A stretch of DNA of 57,021 nucleotides from Enterocloster aldenensis (GTDB lineage: Bacteria; Bacillota; Clostridia; Lachnospirales; Lachnospiraceae): the NCBI RefSeq assembly GCF_003434055.1, contig NZ_QVEX01000024.1, forward strand, positions 1 to 57,021. Direction: 5' to 3'. Positions 34,554 through 42,569 of the stretch are shown piece after piece. Position 1 is the stretch's first letter. Each line of letters opens with the position of its first letter. A program made the position numbers and the translations under genes. Below the pieces are notes generated by a model that was not told the origin of the DNA, did no database searches, and saw only the letters and a program-made list of their open reading frames with translations.

Positions 34554-35027
34554 ATGATCAGAAATACAACGAAACGCCAAAAACTGGGCTGGGTGCTTTT
34601 TATCCTGTATCTGTGCCTTCTGGCTTATTTTATGTTTTTTTCAGAGAGTTTCGGGCGCACGGACACCAGCAGGGGGTACCAGTATAATCTGGTGCCCTTT
34701 AAGGAAATTTCCAGATACTTCCGATATTACAGTACCATCGGACCCCTGCTTTTTCTTGTCAATATGATTGGAAATGTTGCAGCCTTCATGCCTTTTGGTT
34801 TTTTCCTCCCCATCATCAGCAGAAGGAGCAAGAAATGGTATAACACGGTCATGCTGGGATTTGGCTTCAGCCTGATGCTGGAGACATTACAGCTCATATT
34901 CATGGTGGGCAGCTTTGATGTGGATGACATGCAGCTCAATACCCTTGGCGCTGCCCTTGGATATCTGGCATACAGGTTCGTCCAGTGGGCCCGGGTCAGC
35001 ATAAGACGCAGGAGGTTGATGAAGTGA
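34554..35027 (+). CDS. VanZ-family membrane protein
   Basis: A 157-residue protein with four membrane helices and the VanZ-like signature NLVPFKEI, NMIGNVAAFMPFGFFLP and FDVDDMQLNTLGAALGYL. VanZ relatives affect teicoplanin or lipoglycopeptide sensitivity in some Firmicutes; here no van cluster is near, so the role is unknown. Its stop overlaps the next gene's GTG start. Confidence 0.82.
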   Translation: MIRNTTKRQKLGWVLFILYLCLLAYFMFFSESFGRTDTSRGYQYNLVPFKEISRYFRYYSTIGPLLFLVNMIGNVAAFMPFGFFLPIISRRSKKWYNTVMLGFGFSLMLETLQLIFMVGSFDVDDMQLNTLGAALGYLAYRFVQWARVSIRRRRLMK

Positions 35028-35347
35028 AACAGATTGGGGATAAGGTATCTTATGTAAGAAATCCCTTTGCAAGGAACAGCTATTACTGCCTGGGGCTTGC
35101 CGTCTTAAGCCTTGGCCTTGGGGCGGGCAGCATGTACCTGTCCGTGGCCAGGGCTGGCCAGGGCGGTCTGAATACGGGCGCATTCGGTTTTGCCAGCATT
35201 GCGGCGGCCTTTATGGGAATGTGGTTCGGGCTGCTGTCATTTACGGAAAAGGAACGTAATTACATACTGGCAAAAATTGGTATCAGTATCAGCCTGGTGC
35301 TGCTGATTGTTTGGATTGTCATCATAATCACCGGGTTTGTAAGATAG
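35024..35347 (+). CDS. DUF6142-like small membrane protein
   Basis: A 107-residue protein with three hydrophobic segments, FARNSYYCLGLAVLSLGLG at the start and LVLLIVWIVIIITG at the end, and a charged TEKERNYILAK loop. It matches my memory of the clostridial DUF6142 family, not verified. The GTG at 35024 overlaps the VanZ stop (GTGA), and GGAGG (35011-35015) lies 8 bases before it. Confidence 0.65.
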   Translation: MKQIGDKVSYVRNPFARNSYYCLGLAVLSLGLGAGSMYLSVARAGQGGLNTGAFGFASIAAAFMGMWFGLLSFTEKERNYILAKIGISISLVLLIVWIVIIITGFVR

Positions 35348-35363
35348 ATGGGAGTAAATTCGT

Positions 35364-37508
35364 ATGGATTACAGAACTTTATTACAGGAAGAAAATGATG
35401 CCGTAAGGGAACGCTACCAATTATCCATGGAACGGATTAAGGCCATGGGGACAGAAGAGATGAGGCAGCCTTACGGCAGTTATTTTAAGAAGACAGCTGC
35501 ATTCATCCTGCAGGTGGGGGAAGTGGTCAGGAGAAGATGGGAAGAAGGCGGGGCAGGTCATGCAGACATGGACCTTAAAGGACTTAGGAGGGAAAACCAT
35601 GCCCTGTATGAGGACATCCTGCCTGAAAACTATGGGGAGAGCTATGCCAATCCCGACTATGCGGTCAGCCGGCTTTCAGATGGAATGGGACAGCTGCTGT
35701 CATTTCTCTACACGGAAATACGCGCCGACATCGTGTATGCCTTTGAGATGCGGCTGGCCCATATGACCATCCTCAGCGAGGTATTCCTGGAGGTCTATAA
35801 CCTGTTTGTCCTTGCATGGGAAGAGGGCAGGGAAGCGCCGGATAAACAGGCGGTCAAGGACGCCCTGTACTGGTTTGTCAGCGATTACACGGACCTGACT
35901 GTTACCTGGCGGGTGCGGGAGGGCCTGGACCCCGGCCTGTCCTTTGCCAGGGAAATCGTCATGGACAGTGATTTAAGCAGCCCGGGGTATCTGTATCAGT
36001 ACGGTGAATATATATCGGATACCGAGTTAAAGGTGGCATCCTTTATGAACAGCCTGCCCCAGGAAACCATTGACAGGATGGCGGACACATATACCGAGGG
36101 CTACCGCAAAGGGTTTGAGGTCATGGGCCGGGACCTGTCTAAGAAAAAGACAGTGGTGGTGGAATACCAGCTGGGTTTTGAGCGGATGATACGGAAGGCA
36201 GTGGAGAATTTCCGCGCCATGGGCCTGGAAGCGGTTTTCTACCGGGCGGCAGTGGAGTCCGTGAACCGCAGGCCTGGGGGGAAACGCGGTTATTATGGGA
36301 CTTCGGCCAACCGGCAGTATGATTATGACCACCGCTATGACAGCGCCCTGTATATGGGCAATGGTTTTAAGGAACGCAGGCTTTCTGTCCTGAAGGCTGC
36401 CTATGAGGAGTTTAAGGAGCTGGCTTCCTGGTGCGCAGGACCGGCCCTGGTGGAGACATTCGGAGAGGCAGGATTCACACCAATCAATAAGAAAACCGCC
36501 CTGGCCCTGAATGGACATCAGGAGGAGCTGACCGTCTCTTATGCCAATGAATCCAGGCAGGTCGTGAACCAGTATATGCCCGGGGATGAGACCAGTTTTA
36601 CCATCATTGCATTTCCAAAACCTGATATCGGGCCGGATTTTGAGGAGATATTCAGGGAGACCATCCGGATTAACACCCTGGATTACGGCAAATACCAGCG
36701 CATCCAGCAGCATATCATTGACGCCCTGGATCAGGCCGGGCATGTCATCATAACTGGCCGGGATGATAATGAGACCTGCATGAAGGTGATGCTCCATCCT
36801 TTGCATGACAGAAGCAGGGAAACGAATTTTGAGAACTGTGTTTCCGATGTGAATATTCCGCTGGGAGAGGTATTTACCTCCCCTGTCCTGACCGGGACAG
36901 AAGGGCTTCTGCATGTGCGCAATGTGTATGTGGGGGATTATCAGTTCAAAAACCTTAGGATGCGGTTTAAGGATGGAAGGGTCACGGAGTTTTCCTGCGG
37001 CAATTTTGAAAAGGACGGGGCTGCCGGGGACGGGTCTGCCCGCGGTGAGGCTTCCCAGGATGAGGCTGCCCAGGGCAGGGCGTTGGTGAAGCAGGTGATC
37101 ATGCACAATCATGAGTGGCTGCCGCTGGGGGAATTTGCCATCGGCACCAACACGGCTGCTTATGCCATGGCCAGGAAGTTTGGCATTGGAGATAAACTGC
37201 CCATCCTTATTGCGGAGAAGATGGGGCCTCACTTTGCAGTCGGGGATACCTGCTACAGCTTTGCAGAGGATTCGCCTATGTATAACCCGGATGGCAAGGA
37301 AATCATTGCCAGGGATAATGAGATATCCCTTCTGCGCAAAGAGGATATGTCAAAGGCTTACTTCAGCTGCCACACGGATATTACAATCCCTTATTCCGAA
37401 CTGGGGGATATCAAGGCCGTGGGGGAGGACGGGCAGGAGGTTTATATCATCCGGCAGGGCAGGTTCGTGCTGCCGGGCACCGGTGAACTGAATGAAGCGC
37501 TCTCATGA
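35364..37508 (+). CDS. M29-type aminopeptidase with a long N-terminal domain
   Basis: A 714-residue protein. The C-terminal part, from about residue 390, resembles M29 aminopeptidases (AmpS/PepS): HNHEWLPLGEFAIGTNTAAY, GDKLPILIAEKMGPHFAVGD, EIIARDNEIS and CHTDITIPYSELGDI contain Glu, His and Asp candidates for the two-metal site. M29 enzymes are normally about 400 residues, so roughly 350 residues at the N-terminus are extra; that part is helical and has no motif I recognise. A short Ala/Gly/Asp-rich insertion lies near residue 555. It starts 16 bases after the preceding gene. Confidence 0.7.
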   Translation: MDYRTLLQEENDAVRERYQLSMERIKAMGTEEMRQPYGSYFKKTAAFILQVGEVVRRRWEEGGAGHADMDLKGLRRENHALYEDILPENYGESYANPDYAVSRLSDGMGQLLSFLYTEIRADIVYAFEMRLAHMTILSEVFLEVYNLFVLAWEEGREAPDKQAVKDALYWFVSDYTDLTVTWRVREGLDPGLSFAREIVMDSDLSSPGYLYQYGEYISDTELKVASFMNSLPQETIDRMADTYTEGYRKGFEVMGRDLSKKKTVVVEYQLGFERMIRKAVENFRAMGLEAVFYRAAVESVNRRPGGKRGYYGTSANRQYDYDHRYDSALYMGNGFKERRLSVLKAAYEEFKELASWCAGPALVETFGEAGFTPINKKTALALNGHQEELTVSYANESRQVVNQYMPGDETSFTIIAFPKPDIGPDFEEIFRETIRINTLDYGKYQRIQQHIIDALDQAGHVIITGRDDNETCMKVMLHPLHDRSRETNFENCVSDVNIPLGEVFTSPVLTGTEGLLHVRNVYVGDYQFKNLRMRFKDGRVTEFSCGNFEKDGAAGDGSARGEASQDEAAQGRALVKQVIMHNHEWLPLGEFAIGTNTAAYAMARKFGIGDKLPILIAEKMGPHFAVGDTCYSFAEDSPMYNPDGKEIIARDNEISLLRKEDMSKAYFSCHTDITIPYSELGDIKAVGEDGQEVYIIRQGRFVLPGTGELNEALS

Positions 37509-37538
37509 TATCAGGACCGGTTGATTTACGGACCGGCA

Positions 37539-38177
37539 TCAGGCTTTAAAACCATCCAGGTAAGACTGTACCAGATCTGCCATTTTCCCGATATGTATAC
37601 CATCCACAAAAGAATGGTGTACCTGGACGGAAAATGGCAGTTTTATCCTGCCGTCCTTTTCGTAGAATCTTCCCCAGTCAAACAGCGGGACGGCATTGTG
37701 GCGGCTGCCGGAATCCGTATGGGAAATATGGGTAAAGGATACCCAGGGGAAAGGGGAAAACTGGAATATGTCATTGCCCATGGGGCCGGTAAAATATTCC
37801 TTCTGGTTCCTCACTGTTTCGGCGGCAAGGGCCACGTATTCCTGCAGGGTATCCTGCATGTCCACATTGACTACTTTAAACAGTTCCGTATCAGGAACCA
37901 GGTATGTGAATGAGGTGTTGATCCTATCAAGGACAGCAGGCTTCCCGTCCACGAACCGGCACCGGAACGCCTCTACCTGATTGGCACACCTGGTAACGGC
38001 ATATATCATGGAAAAGGTAAAGGAGTATCCTTTCTCCTTAATCCACGGAAGGAACTGCGTGATGTCAAGTTCAAATGTCACACAGTACTGAGGCTGGGGA
38101 ATGCTGCGGAATATCTCATAATGCGTGGCCCTGTCCCAGGTTGGCACGTCAATCCAGTTTATCTTTGGTTCTCCCAT
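37539..38177 (-). CDS. Chloramphenicol acetyltransferase-like protein
   Basis: A 212-residue protein of the CatA fold, close to the usual 213-220 residues. The catalytic motif VHHSFVDGIHIG (HHxxxDG) and the FSPFPWVSFTHI block are conserved. Chromosomal CAT homologues of this sort may or may not inactivate chloramphenicol. GGAGG is 9 bases before minus-strand ATG 38177. The gene has a perfect consensus promoter overlapped by two palindromes, so it is probably regulated, perhaps by the FadR-type gene upstream. Confidence 0.85.
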   Translation of the reverse strand: MGEPKINWIDVPTWDRATHYEIFRSIPQPQYCVTFELDITQFLPWIKEKGYSFTFSMIYAVTRCANQVEAFRCRFVDGKPAVLDRINTSFTYLVPDTELFKVVNVDMQDTLQEYVALAAETVRNQKEYFTGPMGNDIFQFSPFPWVSFTHISHTDSGSRHNAVPLFDWGRFYEKDGRIKLPFSVQVHHSFVDGIHIGKMADLVQSYLDGFKA

Positions 38178-38214
38178 CTTTGCATACCTCCGTTATGAAT
38201 GATTTATGATATGG

Positions 38215-38243
38215 ATTATACGCCTAAAGACATAGTATGTCAA
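38215..38243 (-). promoter_or_regulatory. Perfect consensus promoter of the CAT-like gene
   Basis: On the minus strand TTGACA (38238-38243) and TATAAT (38215-38220) are exactly 17 bases apart. The -35 box lies in the twin operator. Confidence 0.85.
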
Positions 38244-38267
38244 TCAGACATAATATGTCTTTGGGCG
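38221..38267. promoter_or_regulatory. Twin palindromic operators at the CAT-like promoter
   Basis: Two palindromes, GACATAGTATGTC (38229-38241) and GACATAATATGTC (38247-38259), are five bases apart. They also form one larger 21-base inverted repeat (38221-38241, 38247-38267) with two mismatches. Both overlap or flank the -35 box. Confidence 0.75.
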
Positions 38268-38321
38268 CGGTTTTCCTGTTGGATTTACCCGCCGCGGCAC
38301 AGTGGTGTGCCGGTGCACGCC

Positions 38322-38996
38322 TTACTCCATGTCCAGTTCCTTCATGGCGTGCATGATATGGATCTTCATGGCATTCCTTGCGCCCTCGGCATTGCGCTGG
38401 TCCAGGAATTCCATGATCAGCCGGTGGTCCGTGACGGTGTCCTGCAGGGCCTTGGCGCTGCCGGAGGCCAGGCAGACGCCCTTGGCAATGGCCTGGTACA
38501 ATATGGGCATTAACTGGTTCATGAATTCATTGTGGGTTGCCTGGGCAATGGATTTGTGGAACCCATGTTCATCGCCGGTCCTGTCCTGCCCGTTCATTAT
38601 CTCTTCCTCAATCCTCTTTCCATATCCCATGATGCGCCTGATTTCAGCATCCGTGCCTCGGACAGCAGCCAGATAGGCGGCCTCGGGCTCAAATATGAGC
38701 CGCATCTCATAGAGGTCCCTGGCATTGACCTTTACGGCTGTCAGGGATTGGAGCCCCGGGGATTGGGGCAGGGTATCCCTGGTTACATAGGTGCCCCTTC
38801 CCCGCTGGATTTCCAGGACGCCGTATGCGGTTAGTATTTTGACTGCTTCCCTTAATGTGGTCCTGCTTATATTCAGTTCTTCTGCCAGTTCTGTTTCATT
38901 GGGCAGCCTGTCCCCGGTTGAGAAACGTTTTTCAACGGTTATCATGGATAATATGGATTCGGCTGCGTTCTGTGAGAGCATTTTATCTTGATTCAT
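38322..38996 (-). CDS. FadR-type GntR-family regulator (FCD domain)
   Basis: A 224-residue GntR-family repressor. The N-terminal winged helix has LPNETELAEELNISRTTLRE and VLEIQRGRGTYV; the C-terminal helical FCD domain carries MRLIFEPEAAYLAA and HKSIAQATHNEF, with His residues likely to bind metal and ligand. FadR-type proteins usually sense carboxylic acids. AGGTGG precedes minus-strand ATG 38996, with TATAAT further upstream. It is upstream of, and in line with, the CAT-like gene and divergent from the ROK gene. Confidence 0.88.
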   Translation of the reverse strand: MNQDKMLSQNAAESILSMITVEKRFSTGDRLPNETELAEELNISRTTLREAVKILTAYGVLEIQRGRGTYVTRDTLPQSPGLQSLTAVKVNARDLYEMRLIFEPEAAYLAAVRGTDAEIRRIMGYGKRIEEEIMNGQDRTGDEHGFHKSIAQATHNEFMNQLMPILYQAIAKGVCLASGSAKALQDTVTDHRLIMEFLDQRNAEGARNAMKIHIMHAMKELDME

Positions 38997-39139
38997 CTTA
39001 CCACCTGATTCTTTTTTGTTATTATACTATTTTTATCATTGCATGTATACGGGCAAAGGTAAAAAACAGAGTGGATATGGCAAATGCACAAAAAGATGTG
39101 TCGGCAGAAAAATAAAATGGATAAATTGACGGATAGGTA

Positions 39140-39168
39140 TTGACATATGCCTGGTTTCTGCATATAAT
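39140..39168 (+). promoter_or_regulatory. Perfect consensus promoter of the sugar operon
   Basis: TTGACA (39140-39145) and TATAAT (39163-39168) exactly 17 bases apart, upstream of the ROK gene. Confidence 0.85.
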
Positions 39169-39180
39169 ATAGCCATACTT

Positions 39181-39205
39181 AATTAATAAAGTTTATTTAT
39201 TAATT
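39181..39205. promoter_or_regulatory. Candidate ROK repressor operator
   Basis: AATTAATAAA (39181-39190) and TTTATTAATT (39196-39205) are perfect arms around a 5-base centre, just after the transcription start. AT-rich palindromes of this kind are typical operators of ROK/XylR/NagC repressors. Confidence 0.65.
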
Positions 39206-39226
39206 GCGTGGTGAGGAGATGCGGAT

Positions 39227-40342
39227 ATGGCTGAGATGGTAGGGACTCCCAGAATGATTAAGCTTTTGAATAAGGATGTGATAGAGGGCATCATCAAGGT
39301 GAACGGCCCCATCACAAAGCCGGAGATTGCAAGGCTGACCAACTTAAGCCTGGTGACGGTGAACAAGACCGTTGATATCCTGGTAAAGGAGAATAAGGTA
39401 AAGCTCAGCAGCGTACAGGATTCATCGGTTGGGCGCAGGGCCCAGTATTTTGAGATAAATGAAGAGCTGCATTATATCATAGGGCTTCATTATGACTGTA
39501 ATATGTATATAGGCGCGGTGTCAAACAGCATAGGGGATATCATATACAGGAAGGAATTTCCCGTAAGGCCGGATTCCTATGACCAGGTGATGGAGGACAC
39601 GTACAGTGCCCTGGATGTCCTGTGCGGGTTCTGCACGGGCCATGAGATTGCGGCCATAGGTCTTGGCGTGCCGGGTGTGGTGAAGGACGGGGTCGTGACC
39701 AGCATCCCAAACATCCCAAGCTGGGAGGGCGTGGATGTTGCCCATGTCCTGGAAGAAAAGTACGGCGCGCCGGTGCTTCTGGAGAATGACATCAATCTGG
39801 CTGCCATGGGCGTGTATTATGGGCAGTACAAGGAGAAGGTGGACAGCCTGGCCCTGGTATACCTGGAACAGGGGATTGGTTCCGGTCTGATACTGGGAAG
39901 AGAGCTGTTTAAAGGTTCCACTAACTTTGCAGGAGAGCTGAGCTACCTGCCGGTGAGCCAGGGGGTGGGACGGCAGGACGGGAACAGCCGGTACAAAGGG
40001 GATTTTGAACATACCATGAGCCATCTGGAAGAGGAAATCAGACAGAGCAGCGGCACACGCAGGAAAGAACTTAAAAGCCTCTTAAGGCGCACGGTTGCAG
40101 GCGGGCTTCTCAGCATCATCTGCGTCATCAACCCGGAGGTGGTGGGACTGGTGTGCAGCCAGATTTCAAGGGCGGATGTAAAGGGAATTGAGGATTTGTT
40201 AAAAGAATGCATTGGCGAAGAGCATGTTCCCAAGCTGATTAAGCTGGATGATATCAGGGAGCAGAGCATTTATGGTCTGATTGGCATGTGTATCCGTGAA
40301 ATTACGCCGACCTACTCTTTGTCAAGCAGGAAACGGGGATAA
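39227..40342 (+). CDS. ROK-family transcriptional repressor
   Basis: A 371-residue protein with an N-terminal winged helix (PITKPEIARLTNLSLVTVNK) and a C-terminal sugar-kinase-like ROK domain (LGVPGVVKDG, LLENDINLAAMGVYYGQY, GIGSGLILG). The zinc-binding cysteine cluster CxCGxxGC typical of ROK proteins is not apparent, which is unusual though seen in some repressor branches. It heads the sugar operon and should repress it until a sugar ligand binds. Confidence 0.87.
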   Translation: MAEMVGTPRMIKLLNKDVIEGIIKVNGPITKPEIARLTNLSLVTVNKTVDILVKENKVKLSSVQDSSVGRRAQYFEINEELHYIIGLHYDCNMYIGAVSNSIGDIIYRKEFPVRPDSYDQVMEDTYSALDVLCGFCTGHEIAAIGLGVPGVVKDGVVTSIPNIPSWEGVDVAHVLEEKYGAPVLLENDINLAAMGVYYGQYKEKVDSLALVYLEQGIGSGLILGRELFKGSTNFAGELSYLPVSQGVGRQDGNSRYKGDFEHTMSHLEEEIRQSSGTRRKELKSLLRRTVAGGLLSIICVINPEVVGLVCSQISRADVKGIEDLLKECIGEEHVPKLIKLDDIREQSIYGLIGMCIREITPTYSLSSRKRG

Positions 40343-40346
40343 GGAA

Positions 40347-41327
40347 ATGGCTGATTATATACTTTCCGTGGACGGCGGAGGAACTAAGACGGAATTCTGC
40401 ATCAGCGATATGGAGGGCCATATAAAAGAAAGCGTGGTGGTGGGATGCAGTAATTATAAATCCGTGGGCCTGGGAGCGGTGGGTGAAAGCTTTCAGGCAG
40501 GATTGAACCTGTTGGAAAAGAAAGGAATACGGCGTGGCGATCTGCGCTGCAGCGTCTGGGGAATCTCGGGATGCGATTCAGAACATGATTTCGCCCTGGT
40601 ACGCGCGGTCCTTAAGGATCTTGGGATTGACGGGAAAACGTGTTACCTGTGCAATGACGGCATACTCGCCTACTATGCCCAGGCCATGGAGCCCGGGATG
40701 GTGGTGATTGCCGGGACTGGTTCCATCATTCTTGGAATCGGCAGGGACGGGGAATATAAACGGGCCAGCGGATGGGGATATAATATCAGCGACATCGGTT
40801 CCGGGTACTGGATTGGGGCCGAGGCCCTTAAGCATACGCTGCTTTACTGCGACGGCTGCGGTGAATATTCACCGTTTTACGATTGTATCAGGGAGTATTT
40901 TAAGGCAGACAGTTTTGAACACCTGCCCTACGTGGTTACGGAGGTAACGGATTATTATGAGATTGCCAGGCTGGCCGAACTGGTGACAGAGGAGGCCGGA
41001 CGCGGGGAAGAGGTGACGCTTGGGATATTAAGGCATGGGGCGGAGGTAATTGCACGGCTCATGGGCAGCATCCACAAGCGGATGGGATTTGACGGCGGCA
41101 CGGAACTGAACATTGTTTTTTCGGGCGGTGTGCTGAAAAGCAGGATTTACCAGCAGCTGATTAAGAATGAGCTGGCACGGCAGATCCCGCTGGAGCATGT
41201 TGCATTTTCCCTTCAGAAAAATGCGCCTGCTTACGGTGGCATACGTCTGGCGCAGAGGATATTGGAGCAGAGGACGCGGGAGAAGGACGCAGGGACAAGG
41301 CAGGCTCTCAAGGGAGGATTCTCATGA
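40347..41327 (+). CDS. BadF/GlcNAc-kinase-like ATPase
   Basis: A 326-residue ASKHA-fold kinase of the BadF/BadG/BcrA group, which includes N-acetylglucosamine kinases. The phosphate-1 motif is SVDGGGTKTEF, phosphate-2 is VVIAGTGSIILGIG, and adenosine-binding FSGGVLKS is near the C-terminus. In this operon it probably phosphorylates the imported sugar. ATG 40347 begins 4 bases after the ROK stop; its end overlaps the next start by four bases. Confidence 0.85.
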   Translation: MADYILSVDGGGTKTEFCISDMEGHIKESVVVGCSNYKSVGLGAVGESFQAGLNLLEKKGIRRGDLRCSVWGISGCDSEHDFALVRAVLKDLGIDGKTCYLCNDGILAYYAQAMEPGMVVIAGTGSIILGIGRDGEYKRASGWGYNISDIGSGYWIGAEALKHTLLYCDGCGEYSPFYDCIREYFKADSFEHLPYVVTEVTDYYEIARLAELVTEEAGRGEEVTLGILRHGAEVIARLMGSIHKRMGFDGGTELNIVFSGGVLKSRIYQQLIKNELARQIPLEHVAFSLQKNAPAYGGIRLAQRILEQRTREKDAGTRQALKGGFS

Positions 41328-42553
41328 ATAAACAGGAAATCATTGTCCAGATTTCAACCGGAGGTTATCTGGAACATAAGGTTACCCATGACGCGGTGTG
41401 CGGAAGGCTTAAAGCGCTGCTTGAAACAATTGCGGTCAGCAAGGTAATCATCGGCTGGTCCTGCGACCGGGAATTATATGAACATGTCATCCGGTTCCTG
41501 AAACAGCATGGCATTGAATGTTATCTGTGGCTTCCCGTGTTTTCGGAGACAGGGATATTAAAGGCAGATACCGGGAAGCTGATTGACGATACAGGCAATG
41601 AGGTGAAGAGTTACTGCCTGTCGGAAGGAGAGAATTTTGAATTCTACTGTCCGGAACAGCAGCGCAATATAAGGGCATTCCTGGAGATTTACGAGGAGAA
41701 TTTCGAAGGCCTTGGTTTTGACGGGGTGTTCCTGGACAAAATCCGCTATGGGTCATTTTCCAATGGTCTGGGCGGTGTGTTCAGCTGTTTTTGTCCGGCA
41801 TGCAGGAAGCGGTACCGGGAGTATGGGATTGATGTGGATGAGCTGAAACACCAGATGGGACTGGTGCGCGAAGGCGCCGGGGGATATGGGGAGCATGTCC
41901 TTGGGATAACTGCTTATGATCAGGGGAATTACACGTTCCTACACCCTGTATGGGAACCGTTTTACAGGAAAAAGGCAGAGGATATCGCAGGGGCGCTAAA
42001 GCCGGTGACCCGCTATTTCCGCCAAAGGGGGATGAAGGTGGGGATGGATACATTTGCCCCGTACCTGGCGTATTTTGCAGGGCAGGACATGAAGCTGCTG
42101 GCGTCCATGGCGGATTTTATCAAGCCCATGATGTACCGCATCACCAATGCCCCGGCAGGGATGCCCTTTGAGACGGACTGCCTGATCCGGGAAACGGTGC
42201 AGGGGAATGGGATGCAGATGGAAGGGGATGCCAAAACCAGGGCGCGGAACGCTTTTTTTGAAATACTGGGGTGCCATGACACTGGAACAGGGGCATTTGA
42301 CCTTAATTTTACAGCCAGGGAGCTTACATATATGGCCGGCCTGGGCGTGCCGGTATACTGTGGGATTGAGGTAAACAGCAATGAGGCCGCACCGTCCAAT
42401 CCGGGATATCTGCGGGAGACCATGGAAGGCCTGAGGCTGCTGGATATGGAAGGATACGTCCTTTCATGGGACCTGATGTGCGCCACGGATGGGAACCTGG
42501 CCGCGGTCCGTGGGTGTCTGGACCCAGGACCGGCTGCTGAAAGACCGTTTTGA
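41324..42553 (+). CDS. Putative glycoside hydrolase-like TIM-barrel protein
   Basis: A 409-residue protein with no signal peptide. Repeating beta/alpha units and motifs such as GFDGVFLDKIRYGSF, a CFCPACRKRY zinc-like knuckle and VGMDTFAPYLAYFAG suggest a TIM-barrel hydrolase related to putative glycoside hydrolases (GHL/DUF4015-like). Its location between a sugar kinase and a sugar ABC transporter supports intracellular glycan or glycoside cleavage. The exact family and substrate are not identified. Confidence 0.6.
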   Translation: MNKQEIIVQISTGGYLEHKVTHDAVCGRLKALLETIAVSKVIIGWSCDRELYEHVIRFLKQHGIECYLWLPVFSETGILKADTGKLIDDTGNEVKSYCLSEGENFEFYCPEQQRNIRAFLEIYEENFEGLGFDGVFLDKIRYGSFSNGLGGVFSCFCPACRKRYREYGIDVDELKHQMGLVREGAGGYGEHVLGITAYDQGNYTFLHPVWEPFYRKKAEDIAGALKPVTRYFRQRGMKVGMDTFAPYLAYFAGQDMKLLASMADFIKPMMYRITNAPAGMPFETDCLIRETVQGNGMQMEGDAKTRARNAFFEILGCHDTGTGAFDLNFTARELTYMAGLGVPVYCGIEVNSNEAAPSNPGYLRETMEGLRLLDMEGYVLSWDLMCATDGNLAAVRGCLDPGPAAERPF

Positions 42554-42569
42554 CAGGGGGAGGTTGGAT

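Noticed and set aside
34554..35027. Glycopeptide resistance cluster
   Set aside because: Only a VanZ-like protein is present; no ligase, VanH, VanX or two-component system lies near.
36027..37232. A 401-codon minus-strand frame
   Set aside because: It is antisense to the M29-type aminopeptidase, has no ribosome site and no recognisable domain.
42489..42569. Longer start for the sugar ABC ATPase
   Set aside because: The extension overlaps the previous gene; a strong ribosome site precedes ATG 42570, which gives the normal RbsA length.
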